Assembly (NCBI GenBank): GCA_023430045.1
Contig: JAEZCF010000113.1
Span: 1 to 7,756 of the forward strand
Direction: 5' to 3'
DNA: 7,756 nt
Source: Pseudomonadota bacterium
GTDB lineage: Bacteria > Pseudomonadota > Gammaproteobacteria > Xanthomonadales > Xanthomonadaceae
Program-made: the position numbers and the translations under genes
In this document: piece by piece, positions 1 to 5,077 of the stretch
How positions within the stretch are numbered: the stretch's first letter is position 1
Layout: each line of letters starts with the position of its first letter
Notes under the pieces: model-generated
Database searches by the model: none
The model's input: the letters and a program-made list of their open reading frames with translations, nothing else
What the model was told of the DNA's origin: nothing

Positions 1-18
1 GCTCTACCCCGCCCTGCC

Positions 19-1443
19 TCAGCCTTCCATCTGTTCCAGTTCCTTGCCCTTGGTTTCGCGCACGTAGCGCAGCACGAAGAAGATCGAAAGGAACGCAGCG
101 ACGGTATAGATGCCGTATGCACCCGCCAGGCCGATGCCGGCCAGCAGGATCGGGAACGTCACGGTGATGGCGAAGTTCGACGTCCATTGCGCCGCGCCAG
201 CCACCGCCAGCGCCGAGCCACGGATCTGGTTCGGGAACATCTCGCCGAGCATGACCCACATCACCGGGCCCCACGACATGTTGAAGAACACCACGTAGAC
301 GTTGGCCGCCACCAGCGCCAGCCTGCCCATGGCATCGGACAGCTGCAGCTTTCCGTCGACCAGGCTGCCGCTGGAGAAGGCGACCACCATCAGCGCCAGC
401 GACACCGCCATGCCGACCGAACCGACCCACAGCAGCGGCCTGCGGCCGATGCGGTCGATCAGCAGCACCGTCACCAGGCACGCGCCGATGCTCAGCGCGC
501 CGGACAACACATTGATCAGCAGCGCATCGTTTTCCGAGAAGCCGACCGCCTGCCACAACACTGCGCCGTAGTAGAACACCACGTTGATGCCGACCAGCTG
601 CTGCAGCACCGCCAGCCCGATACCCACCCAGACGATGCCACGCAGCTTGCCGGTGCGGGTGTCCTCCAGATCAGAGAACGTCGGCTTGTGCTGGTCCTGG
701 GCCAGGCTCGCTTCGATCTCGCCCAGCTTGGCATGCGCCTGCGCCGGACCATACAGCCGCGTCAGCACGGCCTCGGCCTGCTCGCGCCGCCCCTTCACGG
801 CGAGGAACCGCGGGCTTTCCGGAATGGCGAGCAGCAGCACCAGGAACACCAGCGAAGGAATGGCCTGCATCCAGAACATCCAGCGCCACGCCTCCTGTCC
901 CAGCCACAACGCTTCGGTGGACGCACCGGCCGCACGCGCCAGCAGGAAATTGCTGAGGAAGGCCGCGAACAGGCCGCTGATGATGGCCATCTGCTGCACC
1001 GTCGCCAGCTTGCCTCGATAACGGGCCGATGCCACTTCGGCGATGTAGGCAGGCGACATCACGCTCGCCGCGCCCACCGCGAAACCACCCAGCACGCGTG
1101 CGGTGACGAACATCCACGAGGCATGCGCGGCACCGGCGCCCAGCGCCGAGAGCAGGAACAGCACCGCAGCCATGATCAGCACGCTGCGCCGGCCCAGCAG
1201 GTCGCCCAGGCGGCCGGCCAGGAAGGCACCGATTGCGCAGCCGAGCAGCATCGATGCCACTTCGAAGCCAAGCGCGGCTTCACTGGAATTGAAGGCATGG
1301 CGAAGGCCATCGACCGTGCCGTTGATCACACCGCTGTCGAAGCCGAACAGGAAGCCACCGATGGTGGCCACGCAGCTGATGAGGACGATGAAGGCGGTGT
1401 TTTCGCCGGCGCTGCCAGCGCTGGCATGGATCGTTGTCGACAT
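19..1443 (-). CDS. MFS sugar porter (XylE/GalP-like sugar:H+ symporter)
   Basis: Inner-membrane sugar transporter of the MFS sugar porter family, about 474 residues and 12 predicted membrane helices, the usual size. Seen in order: GGFLFGFD in TM1 (29-36), GRLGDLLGRR (77-86, loop 2-3 motif), SPAYIAEV with a following RG (130-144), PESPRFL (208-214), QQLVGINVVFYY (281-292), DRIGRRP (330-336), WGPVMWVMLGEMFP (391-404), AAQW (417-420) and a C-terminal RETKGKELE (462-470). By comparison with E. coli XylE, sugar contacts Q281, Q282, N287, W391 and Q419 and the proton-coupling pair D36/R116 are all present, so an active H+-coupled symporter is expected. The sugar cannot be read from sequence, and no sugar enzyme or regulator is adjacent. 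The ATG at 1443 is chosen because the upstream extension has weaker third-position GC and family N-termini are short; a TTG at 1500 with a better Shine-Dalgarno is the alternative. It is transcribed away from fdxA. Confidence 0.92.
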   Translation of the reverse strand: MSTTIHASAGSAGENTAFIVLISCVATIGGFLFGFDSGVINGTVDGLRHAFNSSEAALGFEVASMLLGCAIGAFLAGRLGDLLGRRSVLIMAAVLFLLSALGAGAAHASWMFVTARVLGGFAVGAASVMSPAYIAEVASARYRGKLATVQQMAIISGLFAAFLSNFLLARAAGASTEALWLGQEAWRWMFWMQAIPSLVFLVLLLAIPESPRFLAVKGRREQAEAVLTRLYGPAQAHAKLGEIEASLAQDQHKPTFSDLEDTRTGKLRGIVWVGIGLAVLQQLVGINVVFYYGAVLWQAVGFSENDALLINVLSGALSIGACLVTVLLIDRIGRRPLLWVGSVGMAVSLALMVVAFSSGSLVDGKLQLSDAMGRLALVAANVYVVFFNMSWGPVMWVMLGEMFPNQIRGSALAVAGAAQWTSNFAITVTFPILLAGIGLAGAYGIYTVAAFLSIFFVLRYVRETKGKELEQMEG

Positions 1444-1507
1444 GGGTTCATCCGCGATGGGAAAAGGCCCGGCGTGTGGCGCCAGGAAATGGTCCAGCAA
1501 TCACGTG

Positions 1508-1513
1508 CACCTC
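1508..1513 (-). promoter_or_regulatory. Candidate ribosome binding site favouring a TTG start of the sugar porter
   Basis: On the minus strand GAGGTG lies 7 bases before an in-frame TTG at 1500, a better Shine-Dalgarno than anything before the ATG at 1443, where only GGA is well placed. If used, it adds 19 residues (LDHFLAPHAGPFPIADEP plus the initiator) ahead of the conserved part. About 13 of these 19 codons end in G or C, fewer than in the body of the gene, which argues that the extension is not translated. The start is therefore left open. Confidence 0.3.
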
Positions 1514-1736
1514 GGTGGCAACGCGCCCCCGCATCCCCTGGGCATTGTCCACCGATAGCCATCGAGTCTCCGGCAGGACGCCCGCCGCTGGCAATGTGCA
1601 CTGCGGCAAATGCCCGTATGGCGTGGGGCGGCTGGCACGCTGCGGAGGTCCCCACAGGCCGTGCGCGACACCCCGCAGGCATGCCGGTTCGCCCGATGCC
1701 GGCCCCTGGCTGCCGACGCCGCATCCCAACCTGTTC

Positions 1737-1742
1737 TAGAAT
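1737..1742 (+). promoter_or_regulatory. Candidate -10 box of the fdxA promoter
   Basis: TAGAAT (1737-1742) is the most AT-rich hexamer in the GC-rich leader and matches the TATAAT consensus at four of six positions. It overlaps the perfect 8-base palindrome TTCTAGAA (1734-1741). No good TTGACA-like box sits 16-18 bases upstream, so it would need an activator or a weak -35. Transcription would begin near 1749, leaving a leader of about 26 bases. The leader lacks a strong Shine-Dalgarno; GAAGACGGA ends about 15 bases before the ATG. Confidence 0.3.
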
Positions 1743-1775
1743 TACCGGCTTGAAGACGGATCCATCCCTCCCCCT

Positions 1776-2099
1776 ATGCCTTTTGTCGTCACCGAAAACT
1801 GCATCAAGTGCAAACACACCGATTGCGTGGAAGTGTGTCCCGTGGACTGTTTCCACGAGGGCCCCAACTTCCTGGTGATCGACCCGGATGAGTGCATCGA
1901 CTGCACGCTGTGCGAGCCGGAGTGCCCGGTGAACGCCATTTTCCCGGAAGACGACGTTCCGGCCGGGCAGGAAGTATTCGTCGGCCTGAATGCCGAGCTG
2001 GCGAAGGAATGGCCGGTTCTGACGGTGCGCAAGGATCCGCCGGCCGATGCCGGCGAGTGGGATGGCAAGCCGGACAAGCTGCCGCTGCTTGAGCGTTGA
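1776..2099 (+). CDS. fdxA: Seven-iron ferredoxin FdxA ([3Fe-4S][4Fe-4S])
   Basis: Small cytoplasmic electron carrier of 107 residues, the same length and layout as Azotobacter vinelandii ferredoxin I. By analogy with that protein, the [3Fe-4S] cluster is held by C9, C17 and C50 and the [4Fe-4S] cluster by C21, C40, C43 and C46. All seven ligands are present, as are the two extra conserved cysteines C12 and C25. The cysteine signatures CIKCKHTDCVEVCP (9-22) and CIDCTLCEPECP (40-51) are nearly identical to the family. The C-terminal extension (about 58-107) ending in LLER is also typical. Its redox partner is unknown here; in other bacteria such ferredoxins have been linked to NADPH-ferredoxin reductase and oxidative-stress or iron metabolism. 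It stands alone, converges on the bamC-dapA operon, and is followed 10 bases later by the REP array. Confidence 0.97.
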   Translation: MPFVVTENCIKCKHTDCVEVCPVDCFHEGPNFLVIDPDECIDCTLCEPECPVNAIFPEDDVPAGQEVFVGLNAELAKEWPVLTVRKDPPADAGEWDGKPDKLPLLER

Positions 2100-2109
2100 T
2101 TCCGGCGGG

Positions 2110-2228
2110 GAGCCTGCCGGGCGGAGCCCGGCATTACGGGGAGCCTGCCGGGTAGAACCCGGCACTACGTGAGCCTGCCTGACGGAGCCCGGCATTACGT
2201 GAAGCCTGCCGGGCAGAGCCCGGCACCG
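2110..2228. repeat. Tandem array of four REP/SMAG-type hairpins
   Basis: Four direct copies of a unit of about 30-31 bases fill the gap between the convergent fdxA and bamC-like genes. Each copy reads GAGCC-TGCCGGGC-3-base loop-GCCCGGCA-TTACG, with variation. The 8-bp stems are 2115-2122/2126-2133, 2146-2153/2157-2164, 2176-2183/2187-2194 and 2207-2214/2218-2225. Copy 2 has T in place of C at the loop end of its left arm and A in place of G in the right, so pairing is kept. Copy 3 has two mismatches and a decayed stem. Read on the minus strand, copy 2 starts GTAGTGCCGGGT, the GTAG-headed form of Stenotrophomonas SMAG elements, a REP class moved by RAYT (REP-associated tyrosine) transposases. 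No transposase is in this window. There is no T-run, so these are not typical intrinsic terminators, although they may shield both 3' ends. Confidence 0.88.
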
Positions 2229-2239
2229 CCCCTCTCGCC

Positions 2240-2788
2240 TTACGGCGCGAGCTTGGCCTTCAGCGCGGCGATCAGCTTGACCGGCGCGTCGGCGGTGGCC
2301 GGCAGGCCGCGCGGATCGACAGCGGACACATACGAGCCCGCTTCCACGGCGACCACGCGCACCAGGAAATTGCTGCCTTCGTAGGCCACATCGTAGGAAC
2401 CCAGCAGCTGCGCGCGGGTCGCGATGGTCAGGCCTTCGATACCTTCCAGTGCGGTACCGACCTGGGCGAACGCCTCGTCGCGACCCTGCGTGACGGTGAA
2501 GCCGGACGCAGTGTTGGCCGGTGCAGCGGGCGCCTGGCCGGCAGCTGCCGGGGCCGGACGGGCGGCCTGTGAGGCCAGTACCGAGCCGGTGCCGTCCGCT
2601 GCCGTGGCGGCGGTGGTAGCGCCCGGAGGCGGCGTCAGGTCCGGCGGCACTTCCAGCGGACGCATTTCAGGCGCAAGCGCGTAATCGCCACGGGCGCCCT
2701 TCTTGAAGCAGCCGCTGGTGGCGACCACGGTACCCAGGGCAAGGACCGCGATGGTCAGCACGCGGAAGGTGGAAACGGATTGACGCAT
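2240..2788 (-). CDS. bamC: BamC-like outer-membrane assembly lipoprotein (short form)
   Basis: Predicted 182-residue lipoprotein. It has a basic/hydrophobic signal (1-26) ending TSGC, with C27 as the likely lipidated residue; the -3 position is Thr rather than the usual Leu. A segment with DYALAPEMRPLEVPPDL (35-51) resembles the extended N-terminal part of BamC that lies on BamD. It is followed by an Ala/Pro/Thr-rich linker (about 52-96) and one alpha/beta helix-grip-like domain (97-182). E. coli BamC is about 344 residues with two such domains, so this is a reduced form. BamC is an accessory subunit of the Bam complex that inserts beta-barrel proteins. Identity rests on the N-terminal pattern, domain form and position directly after dapA (29-base gap), as in E. 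coli dapA-bamC. The ATG at 2788 has AGGAG 7 bases upstream; an earlier in-frame ATG at 2812 is less well placed. Confidence 0.8.
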   Translation of the reverse strand: MRQSVSTFRVLTIAVLALGTVVATSGCFKKGARGDYALAPEMRPLEVPPDLTPPPGATTAATAADGTGSVLASQAARPAPAAAGQAPAAPANTASGFTVTQGRDEAFAQVGTALEGIEGLTIATRAQLLGSYDVAYEGSNFLVRVVAVEAGSYVSAVDPRGLPATADAPVKLIAALKAKLAP

Positions 2789-2817
2789 GGGGAATCTCCT
2801 GGAACAGGCCACCGGGA

Positions 2818-3711
2818 TCAGTGGCTGGAAAGGGCTTCGAGCGCGGCGATGCCGCCGGCCAGTTGCTCGGCTGCGGGCTGGTGTGCTGCCGACAGGGGCA
2901 GCAATGGCAGGCGCAGGTCATGGCCGATGCCGATCCGACGCAGCAGCGCCTTGACCGGGATCGGGTTGGATTCGATACCGCAGAAATCATGGAAAGGCTG
3001 CAGGCGCGCATCCCACGCGTCGCTGGCGGCGGCGTCGCCGGCGCGGGCCAGCTCGCACAACCGCCGGTAGGCGCCGGGCAACACGTTGGAACCCACCGAG
3101 ATCAGTCCATCCATGCCGGCGCGGATGGAGCGCGCGGCGGTGCCGTCATCGCCGCTGAGCACCATGAACTGTTCGCTGCGCAGCGCCAGCAGCGCCTGCA
3201 CGCGCGCAGCGTCGCCCACCGCTTCCTTGATGCCGATGATGCCGGGGTGCCCGGCCAGTTCGGCGACGGTTTCCGGCAGCAGATCGCATCCGGTACGGCC
3301 CGGCACGTTGTACAGCACCACCGGCAGGCCGCCGTTGTCGGCCACGGCGCGGTAATGCGCCACCAGCCCGGCCTGCGTCGGGCGCACGTAAGGCGGCGTG
3401 ACCACCAGCGCATGGGTGGCGCCATTGGCGGCCGCGCGGCGGGTCTGTTCGATGGTCTTCGCGGTGCCGGACAGCCCGGTGCCGGCCAGGACCGGCACCC
3501 GCCCGGCGATGCGCTCGACCGCGCCGACCAGCAGTTGATCGTATTCGGCATCGGACAGGGTGGCCGCCTCGCCGGTGGAGCCGGCCACGACCACGCCGTG
3601 CACGCCTCCTTCCAGCTGCAGGTGCAGCAGGCGCTGCCAACCATCGGTATCGAGGGAGCCGTCGGCCCGGAACGGGGTCGCCAGCGCGGTGATGAGGCCG
3701 GAAAGGGACAA
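2818..3711 (-). CDS. dapA: 4-hydroxy-tetrahydrodipicolinate synthase DapA
   Basis: Cytoplasmic TIM-barrel class I aldolase of 297 residues (E. coli DapA is 292). It condenses pyruvate with aspartate semialdehyde, the first committed step to diaminopimelate and lysine. Visible active-site features are the Schiff-base lysine K162 in GIGIKEA, Y134 and R139 in YNVPGRTG (134-141), the GSTGEAATL loop with S45/T46 (44-52, Ser where many homologues have Thr), and Y108 in TPPYVRP. SGDDGT and SVGSNVLP follow near the C-terminus. The start is taken as TTG at 3711, giving MSLSGLITA, which aligns with DapA N-termini. An in-frame ATG at 3774 would add an unrelated 21-residue tail, has no Shine-Dalgarno and overlaps the likely -10 box. 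The gene leads a dapA-bamC operon, divergent from gcvR. No lysine riboswitch fits the leader of about 55 bases. Confidence 0.96.
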   Translation of the reverse strand: MSLSGLITALATPFRADGSLDTDGWQRLLHLQLEGGVHGVVVAGSTGEAATLSDAEYDQLLVGAVERIAGRVPVLAGTGLSGTAKTIEQTRRAAANGATHALVVTPPYVRPTQAGLVAHYRAVADNGGLPVVLYNVPGRTGCDLLPETVAELAGHPGIIGIKEAVGDAARVQALLALRSEQFMVLSGDDGTAARSIRAGMDGLISVGSNVLPGAYRRLCELARAGDAAASDAWDARLQPFHDFCGIESNPIPVKALLRRIGIGHDLRLPLLPLSAAHQPAAEQLAGGIAALEALSSH

Positions 3712-3772
3712 GACGTGCTGCTCTGGCTGAGGGGGGAAAGAAGGGCCTGACGCACAAGCCCAGGCACCCTGC

Positions 3773-3809
3773 ATGTTACTTGCGGCGTGAAAGCGCGGGC
3801 AAGTATGCT
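3773..3809. promoter_or_regulatory. Candidate interleaved divergent promoters for dapA and gcvR
   Basis: Rightward, toward gcvR: TTGCGG (3780-3785), an 18-base spacer, then TATGCT (3804-3809), with an expected start near 3816. Leftward, toward dapA: TTGCCC (complement of 3797-3802), an 18-base spacer, then TAACAT (complement of 3773-3778), with an expected start near 3766. Each -35 keeps TTG and each -10 is partly consensus. The two promoters occupy the same 37 bases, so RNA polymerase could bind only one at a time. These were assigned by eye; no mapped start sites support them. Confidence 0.4.
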
Positions 3810-3875
3810 GGACACCGGTGAATGCCTGCCCGCCGCGGGCATTCAGACTCACGCACGCATTACCCCGGAATCGCC

Positions 3876-4436
3876 TTGACCGACACCACCCCGCGCCCCG
3901 CGCCGAGCGAAAACCACCTCCTGATCAACGCCTACACGACGCATCCGGAGTCCCCCCTGCTGCCCGTCACCCGCCGCATCGCCGACAGTGGCTGCAACCT
4001 GGTGGACGCGCGCCTGTCCACCGTGGGCCGCGATGTCTCGGTCACCGCGCTGGCCACCGGCTCCTGGGATTCGGTGGCCAAGCTGGAGGCGATGCTGACC
4101 CGCCTGGAGCGCGAGGAAGGCCTGAAGCTGGTCTGGTACCGCACGGAAGCCAAGCAGGCGCAGTCGAACCTGCTGCCCTACATCGTGGAAGTGATCGCCG
4201 CCGACAAGCCCGGCATCCTGTTCCAGCTGGCCGATTTCTTCGACCGCCAGGGCATCACCATCGAAAACCTGCAGAGCACGCGCTATCGCGCCATGCAGAC
4301 CGGCGCGGAAATGTTCAGCGCCCAGGTCACCATCGGCGTGCCGGCCAACATGCACATCGCGGCACTGCGCGACGATTTCCTCGAGTTCTGCGACCACCTG
4401 AACCTGGACGCGATCATGGACCCGATGAAGTTCTGA
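3876..4436 (+). CDS. gcvR: GcvR-type glycine cleavage regulator (two ACT domains)
   Basis: About 186 residues, close to E. coli GcvR (190), consisting of two ACT domains (about 14-90 and 101-180) with no DNA-binding domain. In E. coli, GcvR binds the activator GcvA and, with glycine, converts it to a repressor of gcvTHP. Shared features include SGCNLVDARLSTVG (38-51) and TGSWDSV (61-67), which correspond to SCGCNIEDSRLAMLG and SGSWNAI in E. coli. The second domain carries ADKPGILFQLADFF (109-122), a canonical ACT ligand loop; the first has THPESPLLP instead. The start is TTG at 3876, with GGAA 5 bases upstream, leaving a short tail before ACT1. An in-frame ATG at 3822 would add 18 residues only about 6 bases from the likely transcription start. 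The order dapA / gcvR-bcp matches E. coli and supports the name. Whether a GcvA partner exists is not visible here. Confidence 0.9.
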   Translation: MTDTTPRPAPSENHLLINAYTTHPESPLLPVTRRIADSGCNLVDARLSTVGRDVSVTALATGSWDSVAKLEAMLTRLEREEGLKLVWYRTEAKQAQSNLLPYIVEVIAADKPGILFQLADFFDRQGITIENLQSTRYRAMQTGAEMFSAQVTIGVPANMHIAALRDDFLEFCDHLNLDAIMDPMKF

Positions 4437-4443
4437 TGTCTTT

Positions 4444-4468
4444 TCGCGCGTCCATCACGGCCGCGCGA
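4444..4468 (+). terminator. Possible weak terminator or hairpin after gcvR
   Basis: A perfect 7-bp stem TCGCGCG (4444-4450) / CGCGCGA (4462-4468) encloses an 11-base loop, 7 bases after the gcvR stop. The sequence after it is TGTTTC, only a poor T-tract, so termination would be inefficient. Bcp starts 50 bases further on with no convincing promoter in between. Partial read-through from gcvR to bcp is therefore plausible. Confidence 0.35.
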
Positions 4469-4518
4469 TGTTTCATGCAACTGTAGTGGAAGTACGCCAG
4501 GCTCGGTAGAAGGAACCC

Positions 4519-4998
4519 ATGGACAACGGCGACACCCTGGACCGCACCACCCTCTCTCTCCCGCTGGTAATGTCCGGCGGCGCCCAGACCACCCTCGGCG
4601 ATTTCGCCGGTACGTGGCTGGTGCTCTACTTCTATCCGAAGGACAGCACCCCGGGCTGCACCACCGAAGGCCATGACTTCAATGCCCTGTTGCCCGCATT
4701 CGAGGATGCCGGCGCTGTCGTGCTGGGGGTCTCGCGCGATTCGTTGAAATCGCACGACACCTTCCGCGCGAAGCAGGGTCTCCGCTTTCCGCTCGTCAGC
4801 GACGCTGACGAAGCGCTGTGCAGCGCGTTCGATGTGATCAAGCTGAAGAACATGTACGGCAAGCAGGTACGCGGTATCGAACGCAGCACCTTCCTGGTTT
4901 CCCCGGACAGCCGCATCGTGCAGTCCTGGCGCAAGCTGAAGGTCGCCGGGCATGCCGATGCCGTGCTGTCCGCACTGAAGGACGCGCAGGCACAGTGA
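4519..4998 (+). CDS. bcp: Thiol peroxidase BCP/PrxQ
   Basis: Cytoplasmic peroxiredoxin of the BCP/PrxQ class, 159 residues, the family's normal size; it reduces H2O2 and organic hydroperoxides using thioredoxin or a similar donor. The thioredoxin-fold core is complete: FAGTWLVLYFYPKDSTPGCT (29-48) with peroxidatic C47, T44 and P45, then E50. GVSRDS (70-75), LVSD (92-95) and IERSTFLV (120-127, with the conserved R122) follow. The only other cysteine is C101 in DEALCSAF, at the position of the non-catalytic C99 of E. coli BCP. The resolving cysteine is missing in both known places: H52 replaces the +5 Cys of E. coli, and R83 (codon CGC) stands where I recall xanthomonad PrxQ having Cys. AGGAA ends 3 bases before the ATG. 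It follows gcvR by 82 bases, as in E. coli, and is followed by a strong terminator. Confidence 0.96.
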   Translation: MDNGDTLDRTTLSLPLVMSGGAQTTLGDFAGTWLVLYFYPKDSTPGCTTEGHDFNALLPAFEDAGAVVLGVSRDSLKSHDTFRAKQGLRFPLVSDADEALCSAFDVIKLKNMYGKQVRGIERSTFLVSPDSRIVQSWRKLKVAGHADAVLSALKDAQAQ

Positions 4999-5019
4999 TG
5001 CCCATCGCCTATTCCAGCC

Positions 5020-5054
5020 ACCACCACCCTGCCCCGCAGGTCGTGGTGGTTTTT
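5020..5054 (+). terminator. Intrinsic terminator between bcp and the phoH-type gene
   Basis: The outer stem ACCACCAC (5020-5027) pairs with GTGGTGGT (5043-5050). Inside it CCTGC (5028-5032) pairs with GCAGG (5036-5040) around a CCC loop, with only TC (5041-5042) bulged. That gives 13 base pairs followed by a T-run (5050-5054). This is the clearest Rho-independent terminator in the window and should end the bcp transcript. It stops only 23 bases before the phoH-type start codon, leaving no room for a normal promoter downstream of it. Confidence 0.85.
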
Positions 5055-5077
5055 CCCTGTCCGCCCACCAGGAACCG

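Larger units (their letters stand above)
1444..1775. other. Divergent intergenic spacer between sugar porter and fdxA
   Basis: This 332-base stretch separates two divergently transcribed genes and must carry both promoters. Frames through it are short or Arg/Pro/His-rich shadows, so no gene is supported. On the fdxA side there is a TTCTAGAAT box (see the separate entry). On the porter side I found no convincing -35/-10 pair and no clear LacI-type or other sugar-regulator palindrome. A weak inverted pair, GGCA at 1591-1594 and TGCC around 1612-1615, is too degenerate to call an operator. No tRNA or structured RNA was recognised. Confidence 0.5.

Noticed and set aside
187..1878. Very long open frame (563 codons) on the plus strand over the sugar porter gene
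   Set aside because: Rich in Gln, His and Arg with no domain, antisense to a fully motif-supported transporter; a third-position GC shadow.
2110..2228. CRISPR-like regular repeats with a period of about 30
   Set aside because: The period is the repeat itself; there are no unique spacers, the units are hairpins of SMAG/REP form, and no cas gene is present.
3712..3774. Lysine riboswitch or upstream ATG (3774) for dapA
   Set aside because: The likely leader is about 55 bases, far shorter than a lysine riboswitch. The ATG overlaps the probable -10 box and has no Shine-Dalgarno.
3822..3875. Upstream ATG start of gcvR at 3822
   Set aside because: It would begin within about 6 bases of the predicted transcription start, with no Shine-Dalgarno, and adds 18 residues not expected before the first ACT domain.
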